64,000 nt of DNA from Ruegeria sp. A3M17 (lineage in GTDB: Bacteria > Pseudomonadota > Alphaproteobacteria > Rhodobacterales > Rhodobacteraceae), in assembly GCF_003318255.1 (NCBI RefSeq), contig NZ_QOCF01000035.1:124001-188000 (forward strand), read 5' to 3'. The translations under genes were made by a program, and so were the position numbers. Numbering within the stretch: the stretch's first letter is position 1; each line of letters begins with the position of its first letter. Under the pieces are notes generated by a model that saw nothing but the letters and a program-made list of their open reading frames with translations, was not told the origin of the DNA and did not search any database. Shown in pieces: positions 9,233 to 16,960 of this stretch.

Positions 9233-9709
9233 ATGAGCCGACTGGATTCCATGCTGCGCCGCCTGACCGCACAACGTGACGGTTTGAATTGGGCTGTCGA
9301 TCAGATCGCAGACACTGCGGGCGACGTGCTGGATATGGGCCTTGGAAACGGGCGCACTTATGATCACTTGCGGGAAATTCTGCCGGATCGGAGGATCTGG
9401 GTCATGGACCGCGTGCTTCAGTGCCATCCGTCCAGCACACCGCCAGCAGAGGATTTTTTGCAGGGTGAGGCCGAGCCGATGCTGCAGAAGCTGGCAGAAG
9501 GTGGACCCAGGATCGCTTTCGGTCACTACGATTTCGGGCGAGGTGTCAAGGAAGAGGACGTTGCCGAAGCCGCGCGCCTCAGCCCACTGATTGCGCAGGT
9601 GATGTTGCCCGGTGGTCTGCTAATCTCGGGCCAACCTTTGGTTGGCTTTGAACAGATCAGCGGCCCGGACACCATCGCGCCGGACCGTTACTTGTTCTAC
9701 AGGGCCTGA
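9233..9709 (+). CDS. Small class I SAM-dependent methyltransferase-like protein
   Basis: The 158-residue protein has the SAM-binding motif I as DVLDMGLGNGRTYDHLRE, followed by an acidic residue at the end of the next strand (IWVMDR). Its length covers little more than the Rossmann core, and a methyl-acceptor domain is not obvious. The start has a plausible GGAGATCTGA leader. It ends the glycosyltransferase operon, and its TGA abuts the phnM stop with no bases between. Methylation of a sugar or lipid headgroup is an inference from context only. Confidence 0.7.
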   Translation: MSRLDSMLRRLTAQRDGLNWAVDQIADTAGDVLDMGLGNGRTYDHLREILPDRRIWVMDRVLQCHPSSTPPAEDFLQGEAEPMLQKLAEGGPRIAFGHYDFGRGVKEEDVAEAARLSPLIAQVMLPGGLLISGQPLVGFEQISGPDTIAPDRYLFYRA

Positions 9710-9716
9710 TCAGGCC
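9703..9716. repeat. 14-bp perfect palindrome spanning two convergent stop codons
   Basis: GGCCTGATCAGGCC reads identically on both strands. It contains the TGA of the methyltransferase and the TGA of phnM back to back. It might fold as a short hairpin at both mRNA ends, but it is too compact to be a convincing terminator. Confidence 0.6.
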
Positions 9717-10849
9717 ACGCGCCGTCCGCGGGACCAAACGCCATTCAACGCAGGGGTGCCTTCGCGCATCCGGAACCGGATGACGTCCGCACGTGCACCC
9801 GCCCGCAACTCACCACGATCATCCAGCCCAACGACCTCTGCCGGTGTCTTTGTCACGGTTTTCAGACCGCGGGCAAAATCGCCCCACATCTCGCCCAGTT
9901 TCACAGCAGACAGCAACAATGCGGATGGCACATAGTCCGAGGACAATATGTCGAGATGACCCAGCTGCGCCAATTCATGCGCAGCGACATTGCCGGAATG
10001 CGACCCGCCTCGGATCACATTGGGTGCGCCCATCATCACCTTGATACCATGATCATGACAGGACTGCGCAGCCTCGACTGTGGTCGGGAACTCGGCAAGG
10101 GTGATTCCGTGACCGGCCGATACGCGCACCTGTTCGTCCGTCGTGTCATCATGGCTGGCCAGCATCGCACCAAACCGTTTGGCCGCCTTTACCGTCTCTA
10201 CCTCGTGCAGATCACCATAGCGGTCGCGCATCGCCTTAAGGTCGGCCACGTGTTGCAGAAATCCATCTCCCTCAAGCCCCAGTTTGCCTTTCAGATAAGC
10301 TTCCAGTTTCGACAAATCGCGGAACTGCCGTTGTCCGGGCGTGTGGTCCATGAGTGAGACCAGACCAACACGGTCTTCGGGCCCAAATTCGTTTAATTCT
10401 TCGGCCAGGGTTTCCGAGCAGACCTCGGCCCGCAAATGCAGAAAATGGCTGATCTTCAGCGCATCCTGTTCCCGCAACTGCCACAGCTCACGCGACAGAC
10501 CGCGCGCGTATTTGACATAGCGTTGCCCGGACGGGATCGAGCCTATCCGCATCGCGTCGAAAACAGTCGTGATCCCGGTACTGGCCAGTTCGGCATCATG
10601 GGCCAGAATAGCGGCTGCATGAGGCCAGTCGACCTTGGGTCGCGGCTGAATGTGACGCTCAAGGTTGTCGGTGTGCAGTTCGACCAGACCGGGGCAAACA
10701 TAATCGCCTTCGCAGTCAATTGCACCAGCGGGAACAGTTGCGCCGGTCGCGACCTCGGCAATCGCATCCCCTACAATCCGAATGCTGCCCGCGATCGTCT
10801 CATCGGGAAGAATAAGCGTGGCATTGGCAAGTATCATTTCTTCTGTCAT
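9710..10849 (-). CDS. phnM: Alpha-D-ribose 1-methylphosphonate 5-triphosphate diphosphatase
   Basis: The 379-residue protein is an amidohydrolase-fold PhnM. It shows the metal-binding strand PGLVELHTDNLERHI, the central LASHDDTT segment and a C-terminal SSDYVPS aspartate region. PhnM removes pyrophosphate from the triphosphate product of PhnGHIL to give the 5-phosphate that PhnJ cleaves. Unlike the E. coli operon, it is separated from phnN by a plus-strand gene, so it must be transcribed from its own promoter in the 52-base gap at 10850-10901. Length and motifs are normal for the family. Confidence 0.93.
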   Translation of the reverse strand: MTEEMILANATLILPDETIAGSIRIVGDAIAEVATGATVPAGAIDCEGDYVCPGLVELHTDNLERHIQPRPKVDWPHAAAILAHDAELASTGITTVFDAMRIGSIPSGQRYVKYARGLSRELWQLREQDALKISHFLHLRAEVCSETLAEELNEFGPEDRVGLVSLMDHTPGQRQFRDLSKLEAYLKGKLGLEGDGFLQHVADLKAMRDRYGDLHEVETVKAAKRFGAMLASHDDTTDEQVRVSAGHGITLAEFPTTVEAAQSCHDHGIKVMMGAPNVIRGGSHSGNVAAHELAQLGHLDILSSDYVPSALLLSAVKLGEMWGDFARGLKTVTKTPAEVVGLDDRGELRAGARADVIRFRMREGTPALNGVWSRGRRVA

Positions 10850-10901
10850 CTGAACTTCACAAGGTTTGAGCTATTGGGAAGGCCACGCATAGGAGGCCAA
10901 T

Positions 10902-11585
10902 GTGACATTCACGCGATACGCGATCTATTTTGCGCCACCGGCTCAGGCCGAATGGACAAGCTTTGCGACCAAATGGTTGGGCTGGGACATGGAAACCGGA
11001 ACTGAAGTTGCGCATCCAGTCATTGACGGCGTGGACGTCGCAGCCGCGACCGATGTTCCGCGAAAATACGGCCTTCACGCGACGTTGAAGCCACCATTTC
11101 GCCTGAACAAGGGGCAATCTCTGACCGATTTGCAAGACGCCTGCAAACGGTTGGCCGAAATGCAACCGCCCGTCACGCTGGACAGGCTTGAGATCGCCCG
11201 GCTGGGTCGTTTTCTGGCCCTGCGGCCCTTGGGCGATACCGACGCGCTGAACGCGCTTGCAGCGGCTTGCGTCCGCGAACTTGACGGCTTTCGCGCCCCC
11301 ACGTCCGCCGCGGAACTGGACCGCCGACGTGCCTCGGGCCTGACGCCGGAACAGGACGCCAACCTGCTGCGTTGGGGTTACCCTTACGTGATGGACACGT
11401 TCCGTTTTCACATCACCCTTAGCGGAAAGCGGGACAAACCCACGCTGAAAACCGTTAAGGCCGCATTGGAGGACCATCTGGTCCCCCTGCTGCCCGCCCC
11501 GTTTCAGGTTAAGGATCTGGCGCTTATGGGCGAAGCCGAAGATGGGAGGTTTCATCTGATCCATCGCTACGCCCTTTCCGATTGA
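10902..11585 (+). CDS. DUF1045 phosphonate-locus protein, 2H phosphoesterase-like
   Basis: The 227-residue protein starts at a GTG with a textbook AGGAGG five bases upstream (10891-10896). Two histidine motifs, HATLKPPF and HITLSGK, sit about 105 residues apart and match the paired HxT/S pattern of 2H phosphoesterases, which open cyclic phosphates. Proteins of this kind recur in alphaproteobacterial phn loci. No phnP (cyclic ribose phosphate phosphodiesterase) is present in this window, so this protein is a candidate for that step; that is inference. It is divergent from phnM, and its 3' end overlaps that of phnN by 19 bases. Confidence 0.75.
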   Translation: MTFTRYAIYFAPPAQAEWTSFATKWLGWDMETGTEVAHPVIDGVDVAAATDVPRKYGLHATLKPPFRLNKGQSLTDLQDACKRLAEMQPPVTLDRLEIARLGRFLALRPLGDTDALNALAAACVRELDGFRAPTSAAELDRRRASGLTPEQDANLLRWGYPYVMDTFRFHITLSGKRDKPTLKTVKAALEDHLVPLLPAPFQVKDLALMGEAEDGRFHLIHRYALSD

Positions 11586-12115
11586 AGCCCGGCAAGGGTC
11601 GCATCAATCGTGACTTCCAGCGGCCCGGAGTTATCAACTTCGATCACACGGTTCAGGCCGTCGGGCAAGGGCATACCAGCCCGTCCCAGACGACGCGCCT
11701 GATCAGAGGCGCTTTCCCGCCCGCGTACAGAAAGGCGCTTCGCCAGCACCTCGGGATCAGCTGTCAGCGAAACCACGATCAGGTCCCCAAAAACCTCCTG
11801 CGCGTTCAACAAAACCGAACGGGACAGATTGACCAACAGCGTGTTAGCCGATTGCCGTTGGTCTTCGATTTCAATCGGGATACCATAGTGCAGCCCGTGC
11901 GCGCTCCAGTGCAACGCAAAGGCTCCATCCAGCACCATCTGCTCGAAGATTTCGACCGACACCCGGTCGAAATCTTCACCTACTTCGCCTTCGGGGCGGG
12001 TAATCACCCGGCGAACCCGCAGGAAACCCGGCGACCGCGCGACCAACGCCTCCATGACGCTGTCTTTGCCCACACCTGACGGACCAACAACCGCGATAAT
12101 CGGTGCAGCGTTCAT
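11567..12115 (-). CDS. phnN: Ribose 1,5-bisphosphokinase
   Basis: The 182-residue protein has a guanylate-kinase-like P-loop, VVGPSGVGKDS, near residue 10. PhnN phosphorylates ribose 1,5-bisphosphate to PRPP, recovering the ribose unit released by the C-P lyase pathway. The start overlaps the stop of phnL by four bases, so it is the last gene of the phnG-N unit. Its end runs 19 bases into the convergent DUF1045 gene. Size and the RREGEVG-like region (ITRPEGEVGEDFD) are as expected. Confidence 0.9.
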   Translation of the reverse strand: MNAAPIIAVVGPSGVGKDSVMEALVARSPGFLRVRRVITRPEGEVGEDFDRVSVEIFEQMVLDGAFALHWSAHGLHYGIPIEIEDQRQSANTLLVNLSRSVLLNAQEVFGDLIVVSLTADPEVLAKRLSVRGRESASDQARRLGRAGMPLPDGLNRVIEVDNSGPLEVTIDATLAGLQSERA

Positions 12116-12795
12116 GCGGCCATTCCTGGAGTGAATTCGGACACGTTGATCTCGCGATCACAGACCCGGCTGCGCGCTTCGATATCGTGGAAGATGCCAA
12201 CAATCGCCGCGCCGCGTGCTTTGGCCTCTTCAATCAAAGACAGCACCGTTTCACGATTTTGCGCATCCAGTGAGGCAGTCGGTTCATCCAACAGCATCGC
12301 AGGGTAATCATGCGCAAAGCCACGTGCGATGTTCACCCGCTGCTGCTCACCGCCTGAAAAAGTGGTCGGGCTCAGGCTCCACAGTCTTTCGGGAATGTTC
12401 AACCGCCCCAACAAACCCGCCGCCTTATCCAGCGCCGCTTGCTTGTCGCAGCCAACGGCCAACAGCGGCTCGGCCACCACCTCAAGCGTCGGAACTCTGG
12501 GAACAACACGCAGGAACTGACTGACGTAGCCAAGCGTCTCACGCCGCAACGCCAGAATTTCACGCGGTTCGGCCCTGGCAACGTCGAGATCACCGACAAG
12601 AACCCGACCTGATGCGGCCAGGTAATTCCCATAGATCACCCGCATCAGCGTTGATTTGCCTGCGCCCGAGGCCCCGGTCAGGGCGACGCATTCACCTTCG
12701 GCGACTTTCAGCGATGCACCCTGCATCACCGGAATTACGGCGCTACCCTGATTATGCAGGGTAAAACTTTTGCTGACATTGATAAGCTCAATCAT
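12112..12795 (-). CDS. phnL: C-P lyase accessory ABC-type ATPase PhnL
   Basis: The 227-residue ATPase has Walker [12 protein letters not shown], signature FSGGEQQRVNIARGF and Walker B AMLLDEPTASLDA. PhnL belongs to the C-P lyase system, not to a transporter: with PhnG, H and I it takes part in forming ribose 1-methylphosphonate 5-triphosphate. There are 24 bases between it and phnK, and a four-base overlap with phnN. Confidence 0.93.
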   Translation of the reverse strand: MIELINVSKSFTLHNQGSAVIPVMQGASLKVAEGECVALTGASGAGKSTLMRVIYGNYLAASGRVLVGDLDVARAEPREILALRRETLGYVSQFLRVVPRVPTLEVVAEPLLAVGCDKQAALDKAAGLLGRLNIPERLWSLSPTTFSGGEQQRVNIARGFAHDYPAMLLDEPTASLDAQNRETVLSLIEEAKARGAAIVGIFHDIEARSRVCDREINVSEFTPGMAA

Positions 12796-12819
12796 AGCAC
12801 TTCATCTTTTTCCAAATAC

Positions 12820-13590
12820 TCAAACCTGCAGAACGCTGGACACGAGCAACTGCGTGTAGGCATGTTGCGGATCGTCCAGAACCTGATCGGTCAACCCGGC
12901 CTCGACCACATGACCGCTTTTCATCACCATCAGCCGATCCGCCAGCAGGCGCACGACGGCAAGGTCATGGGTGACGATGATCGCGCTCAGCCCCATCTCA
13001 CGCACCAAACCGCGCAACAGATCCAGCAAACGTGCCTGAACGGAAACGTCCAGCCCGCCGGTTGGTTCATCCATGAACACCAGGCGCGGCCCCGTGACCA
13101 GATTGCGGGCGATCTGCAATCGCTGCTGCATCCCGCCAGAAAAGGCCGACGGTCGGTCATCCACACGGGATTCCTCAATCTCAACCCGGCCCAACCAGTC
13201 GATCGCACGGTCCCGGATGTCGCCATAGTGACGATCCCCCACCGCCATAAGACGCTCACCAATATTGCCGCCAGCACTGACCGACATCCGCAGGCCGTCT
13301 CGCGCATGCTGATGTACAAAGGCCCAGTCCGTACGGCCCAGCATCCGACGTACCGGTTCGGACATGGTGACCGTATCCACTGGACCATCAGCGCGGGTGT
13401 CAAAGATCACCTGCCCTGCATCGGGTTCCAGATGACCGGCCATGCAATTCAACAGGGTCGACTTGCCCGATCCGCTTTCACCCACGATCCCCATCACTTC
13501 TCCAGGGAAGAGATCAAAACTCACATCCGCGCACCCGATCCGCGCGCCATAGCGCTTTTCGATGCCTTTGACCTGCAATAGGGGGGTCAT
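12820..13590 (-). CDS. phnK: C-P lyase complex ABC-type ATPase PhnK
   Basis: From the ATG at 13590 the protein has 256 residues (MTPLLQVKGIEKRYG). Walker A is GESGSGKSTLL, signature FSGGMQQRLQIARNL, Walker B VFMDEPTGGLD. PhnK docks on the PhnGHIJ core as a dimer and drives conformational change of C-P lyase. A longer frame extends 19 codons upstream, but the chosen ATG overlaps the phnJ stop (ATGA) as in other tight junctions here and matches family length. Confidence 0.92.
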   Translation of the reverse strand: MTPLLQVKGIEKRYGARIGCADVSFDLFPGEVMGIVGESGSGKSTLLNCMAGHLEPDAGQVIFDTRADGPVDTVTMSEPVRRMLGRTDWAFVHQHARDGLRMSVSAGGNIGERLMAVGDRHYGDIRDRAIDWLGRVEIEESRVDDRPSAFSGGMQQRLQIARNLVTGPRLVFMDEPTGGLDVSVQARLLDLLRGLVREMGLSAIIVTHDLAVVRLLADRLMVMKSGHVVEAGLTDQVLDDPQHAYTQLLVSSVLQV

Positions 13591-14447
13591 GCCGTATTCT
13601 CCTCGACCAGTCGGCCAACATGGCCCGCCTCGCGGCGAGACCGGCAATAATCAGTGTCGGAACAGACGAACATCCGGTTGCCCGCATCATCCATGATCAC
13701 TTCGTCGAGATAGCTATCTTCTGCCCCGCACAGATCGCATGGGTGATCGGCCTTGGTGGCCTCAAACGGGTAATCCTCGAAATCCAGACTGACGACCTTG
13801 GTATGCGGCGGAACCGCGTAAATCCGCTGTTCACGTCCCGCACCAAACAGCTGGATCGCGTCCATCTCAAGTTTTGGGTTGTCGAATTTCGGGATCGGCG
13901 ACGGATCCATCACATAGCGGTCCAACACTTTCACCGGATAGGCATATGCGGTCGAAATCGCCCCGTGCTGGCTGATGTCCTCGTACAGCTTCACATGCAT
14001 CAGCCCATATTCTTCAAGGCTATGCATCTTGCGTGTCTCGGTCTCACGCGGTTCCAGAAAGCGCAGAGGTTCCGGGATCGGCACCTGATAAACGATGATC
14101 TGATCCTCACGTAGCTTCGCCTCGGGGATGCGGTGGCGGGTCTGGATGACTGTGGCTTTTTCGGTTTCCTCGGTCGTTTCCACACCTGCCGTGTTCTCAA
14201 AGAACTTGCGGATCGACACAGCATTGGTGGTGTCATCGGCACCCTGGTCGATCACTTTAAACGTGTCCTCGGGCGTCAATGTAGCGGCTGAGACCTGCAC
14301 TCCACCGGTGCCCCAGCCATATGGCATCGGCATTTCACGGCTGGCAAAAGGGACCTGATAACCGGGCACAGCCAGACCTTTCAGAATGGCGCGACGGATC
14401 ATTCGCTTGGTTTGTTCGTCCAAATATGCGAAGTTATACTCATTCAT
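13587..14447 (-). CDS. phnJ: C-P lyase catalytic subunit (radical SAM) PhnJ
   Basis: The 286-residue protein carries the PhnJ cysteine set: CDLC near residue 240, then a cysteine in FVCSD and another in YCRSR. These bind the [4Fe-4S] cluster and provide the radical-relay cysteine that cleaves the carbon-phosphorus bond of ribose 1-methylphosphonate 5-phosphate. The N-terminal NEYNFAYLDEQTKRMIRRA is highly typical. Its ATG overlaps the stop of a 90-codon mini-ORF instead of following phnI directly, and no strong ribosome site of its own is visible, so translation may depend on coupling. Confidence 0.95.
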   Translation of the reverse strand: MNEYNFAYLDEQTKRMIRRAILKGLAVPGYQVPFASREMPMPYGWGTGGVQVSAATLTPEDTFKVIDQGADDTTNAVSIRKFFENTAGVETTEETEKATVIQTRHRIPEAKLREDQIIVYQVPIPEPLRFLEPRETETRKMHSLEEYGLMHVKLYEDISQHGAISTAYAYPVKVLDRYVMDPSPIPKFDNPKLEMDAIQLFGAGREQRIYAVPPHTKVVSLDFEDYPFEATKADHPCDLCGAEDSYLDEVIMDDAGNRMFVCSDTDYCRSRREAGHVGRLVEENTA

Positions 14448-14716
14448 TTTGATGTATCACTTTGTTTTTGGTGTTTTTGTGGACGTATTTCTGTTGGGCG
14501 CACTGTTATTGGCGCTATTGGTGTATCTTTTCTTTCACTCTCGTCATGCGAAGCGACGACGTCGTGCGCAAAAGCGGGATCCAAATGGCGAATGGAGTAC
14601 GGTTGGCGCGCGCACGGACTCGCCGCCCGGTAGAAACCTGCGACGCCCGTAAGGTAGGTTTGGCAATTCTTCAGCCTAGTTTGCCCAAGTGGGGATGCAG
14701 ACGCAGTCCAGCTCAT
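14444..14716 (-). CDS. Possible 90-aa ORF between phnI and phnJ
   Basis: This frame begins with an ATG overlapping the stop of the 34-codon ORF upstream (ATGA), preceded by AAGGGG six bases before the start. It ends in a TGA overlapping the phnJ ATG. The product is polar, begins MSWTASASPLGQ, and ends in a Lys/Gln-rich tail; I recognise no domain. Composition is not clearly gene-like, and the C-terminal part lies opposite a hydrophobic plus-strand frame. It could be a real small protein, a translation bridge to phnJ, or decayed DNA. The chained overlaps are the main argument for translation. Confidence 0.4.
   Translation of the reverse strand: MSWTASASPLGQTRLKNCQTYLTGVAGFYRAASPCARQPYSIRHLDPAFAHDVVASHDESERKDTPIAPITVRPTEIRPQKHQKQSDTSK
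14452..14652 (+). CDS. Possible 66-aa single-pass membrane protein, antisense in phn operon
   Basis: This plus-strand frame encodes a strong hydrophobic segment of about 20 residues (roughly residues 5-28, around VFLLGALLLALLVYLFF) followed by a very basic stretch HAKRRRRAQKR, the positive-inside pattern of a small membrane protein. The local DNA is more AT-rich than its surroundings. There is no recognisable ribosome-binding site, and it lies antisense to the phn operon, so it may be chance. It competes with the minus-strand 90-codon frame. Confidence 0.25.
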   Translation: MYHFVFGVFVDVFLLGALLLALLVYLFFHSRHAKRRRRAQKRDPNGEWSTVGARTDSPPGRNLRRP

Positions 14717-14817
14717 AAGCGACCCCTTGCACAAAGCTCGACCGCCAACGCGTTGACCCGTGCGTGGAGTTGCCAGTCGAGCAGCAGATCACCGATATTG
14801 AACACGGCAGCCATCAT
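14713..14817 (-). CDS. Possible 34-aa ORF overlapping the phnI stop
   Basis: Two tandem ATGs overlap the phnI stop (ATGA) and are preceded by an excellent ribosome site, AAAGGAGG, seven bases upstream within the end of phnI. The predicted peptide starts MMAAVFNIGDLLLDWQ and is amphipathic, ending ELCARGRL. Its stop overlaps the start of the next ORF. The ribosome site may originally have served phnJ or a longer small protein: removing one G from the G-run near 14725 would extend the frame to about 46 residues ending IPTWAN. No family is recognised. Confidence 0.45.
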   Translation of the reverse strand: MMAAVFNIGDLLLDWQLHARVNALAVELCARGRL

Positions 14818-15905
14818 TCTGCAGCCTCCTTTGGCGTGATCCGTTCTTCGGCTTCGCGGCGCAGTTTGCGGACCAGTTCCAACTCGGACTGGAAGTCCAC
14901 GTAATGCGGCAGTTTGATATGTTCGAGGAACCCGGTCGCCTGAATGTTGTCCGCGTGGCTGAGGACGAATTCCTCATCCTGTGCGGGGGCACCCAAATTG
15001 TCTTCGCCCAACTCTTCCCAACGTAGGGCGCGATCCACCAGAGCCATCGCGATGGATTTCCGTTCAGACTGACCAAACACCAAACCATAGCCACGGGTGA
15101 ATTGCGGGGGTTCCGTCTTGGAACCCTTGAACTGGTTCACCGTCTCGCATTCGGTCAATTCGATTTCGCCGATGTCGATGGCGAAACCCAGCTCCGGGAT
15201 GTCCATTTCCACTCCGACCTTACCGATCCGCAGCTCACCGACGAATGCATGGTTGCGGGCGTAACCGCGTTGGGTGGAATAGGCCATGCCCAGCACAAAC
15301 CCCTCATCCCCGCGGGTTAAGGATTGCAGACGCAACGGGCGGTTCGACGGAAACTCCATCGGTTCGCGGGTCAGATCACCCGGGGTGGTGTCACTGGCGG
15401 GTTCATCCTGAATGATGTCCTCGCCCTTCAGGAATTCAGTGATATGCGGCGTCGCCTCGGTGCGGGGTTGTGCCGTAAGCGCAGCCGGAACCTCACCTTC
15501 GGCGGCCAATTTGAAGTCCAGCAAGCGGTGCGTGTAATCAAAGGTTGGCCCCAGCACCTGCCCGCCCGGCGCATCCTTGAACGTGGCCGAAATCCGGCGA
15601 TCACACGCCATTTCACCGGTCTTAACCGGGTTCGAATAGCCAAATCGCGGCAATGTCGTCCGGTAGGCCCTGATCAGAAAGATCGCCTCGATCAAATCGC
15701 CACGCGACTGCTTGATTGCCAGGGTCGCCAAATCGGGGTCGTACAAGGACCCCTCGGCCATCACACGATTGACCGCCAGACCCAGCTGTTCCCGGATTTG
15801 GGCGATGCTCAGTTCGTCAATATCGGTTGCGCCGCGTCTTTCTTCAGCCAACCAGGCATGTGCGTTTTCGATGGCCGTCTCGCCACCCTTGACTGCAACA
15901 TACAT
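14814..15905 (-). CDS. phnI: C-P lyase core subunit PhnI
   Basis: The 363-residue protein begins MYVAVKGGETAIENAHAWLAEERRG, a highly conserved PhnI start, and has the usual length (E. coli about 354). PhnI, with PhnG, PhnH and PhnL, couples methylphosphonate to ATP with loss of adenine to form ribose 1-methylphosphonate 5-triphosphate. A conserved C-terminal region includes HADNIQATGFLEHIKLPHYVDF. It follows phnH after a three-base gap. The stop is embedded in a mini-ORF start. Confidence 0.95.
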   Translation of the reverse strand: MYVAVKGGETAIENAHAWLAEERRGATDIDELSIAQIREQLGLAVNRVMAEGSLYDPDLATLAIKQSRGDLIEAIFLIRAYRTTLPRFGYSNPVKTGEMACDRRISATFKDAPGGQVLGPTFDYTHRLLDFKLAAEGEVPAALTAQPRTEATPHITEFLKGEDIIQDEPASDTTPGDLTREPMEFPSNRPLRLQSLTRGDEGFVLGMAYSTQRGYARNHAFVGELRIGKVGVEMDIPELGFAIDIGEIELTECETVNQFKGSKTEPPQFTRGYGLVFGQSERKSIAMALVDRALRWEELGEDNLGAPAQDEEFVLSHADNIQATGFLEHIKLPHYVDFQSELELVRKLRREAEERITPKEAAE

Positions 15906-15908
15906 TGC

Positions 15909-16484
15909 CTAGGCCTCCACATTGATCTGAGTACTGCGCGGCAGGGCCGCCACCCGGTCGCTGCAGGTAAAAAAGAAGTCACATCCAAGCGGGTACAAAG
16001 CCGCGTTGGCCTGCAATGCCGGAGCATCCGGCAAGGACAGCCGCGCAGTGTCTTTGATCCCCGGACCACTTAGAATGGCACCTGCTTGTTGCAGCGCGTC
16101 ACATTCAACAATCAAGGTGGTCGACCGATCCGGGTATTCTGCGGTACCGATACGATATGTGCTCAATGGGCTGAGCTCGGCCCAGCTCCCTACGGCAAAA
16201 TCTGCACCAGCAGCCTGTGAAATGGGCGCACCTGTGTGAAAGGTCAGCCACTCGCGCAACGCATCGGTGTTGAACGCGCCCGCCAGATGGACCTTTGTCT
16301 CGGGGTCACACAAAGTCAGCAGCAAGGTTCCCGCTGCGATCGACAAGGGCTTTGGCGGTTGCGCACCCTTCAGGTCACGGATTTCTCCGGGTCGGGCCAT
16401 CACGGTCATAGCGGCGCGGAATGCATGCGCGGCCTGGACAGGTGCGTTCTGAAAACCCCCGGAAAACTGGGTCTGCGCCGTCAT
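15909..16484 (-). CDS. phnH: C-P lyase core subunit PhnH
   Basis: The 191-residue protein matches PhnH in length and position. It begins with FSGGFQNAPVQAAHAFRAAM, followed by MARPGEIRDL, as in other PhnH proteins, and contains the conserved GCDFFFTCSDRVAALPRST near the C-terminus. PhnH is a dimeric structural subunit of the PhnGHIJ complex, with a fold related to PLP-dependent transferases but lacking the cofactor. It overlaps phnG by four bases. Confidence 0.93.
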   Translation of the reverse strand: MTAQTQFSGGFQNAPVQAAHAFRAAMTVMARPGEIRDLKGAQPPKPLSIAAGTLLLTLCDPETKVHLAGAFNTDALREWLTFHTGAPISQAAGADFAVGSWAELSPLSTYRIGTAEYPDRSTTLIVECDALQQAGAILSGPGIKDTARLSLPDAPALQANAALYPLGCDFFFTCSDRVAALPRSTQINVEA

Positions 16485-16942
16485 GTGTCCTCTCCCCTTA
16501 CCATGGTGAAAAACTCAACCTTCGTCGCTGCGGCTTTGGACGCCCGATCTGTTCTGTCGGTCTGCATCTGACCCTTGAGCGGCGCGATCACTTGGTCATG
16601 AACTGCACCCGCAGCCGAGGTCTGCATCAAGGCATCAATCAACGCAGCCGCCTGCGCCTTGGGCTTGGACCGGCCCTGCACGTATCCATGCCCAACCGTT
16701 CCATCGTGCAGCACCAGGGAACACCGTGTGACGGTCATTTCGCCAAGGTTGAACCGAGCACCGGTGCCACCAGTGCGCCCGCGTACCATGACGCCACCCA
16801 CTTCTGGGCTGCGCAGCCATTCAAAATTCGGGCGTCCTTCGTACTTATCCCAAAGGGGCATCAGCGCACTTTCAGGCGCACGCGCCAGTAGGCCCATCCA
16901 GTCCTGCCGCGTCGCCTTAGAATTATTTGTTTGATCTGTCAT
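16481..16942 (-). CDS. phnG: C-P lyase core subunit PhnG
   Basis: From the ATG at 16942 the protein has 153 residues. AGAGG sits seven bases before this start, whereas a GTG/TTG-type start 13 codons upstream would place the coding region across the inverted repeat. Recognisable parts are RQDWMGLLARAP at the N-terminus and GGTGARFNLGEMTVTRC in the centre. PhnG is the small core subunit of C-P lyase. It is the first gene of the phnGHI-JKLN unit and diverges from phnF. Confidence 0.92.
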   Translation of the reverse strand: MTDQTNNSKATRQDWMGLLARAPESALMPLWDKYEGRPNFEWLRSPEVGGVMVRGRTGGTGARFNLGEMTVTRCSLVLHDGTVGHGYVQGRSKPKAQAAALIDALMQTSAAGAVHDQVIAPLKGQMQTDRTDRASKAAATKVEFFTMVRGEDT

Positions 16943-16960
16943 CAAAGCCTCTTGGCCAGG

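Noticed and set aside
11075..11362. 95-codon minus-strand frame inside the DUF1045 gene
   Set aside because: Ser/Arg-rich shadow of the plus-strand gene without a ribosome site.
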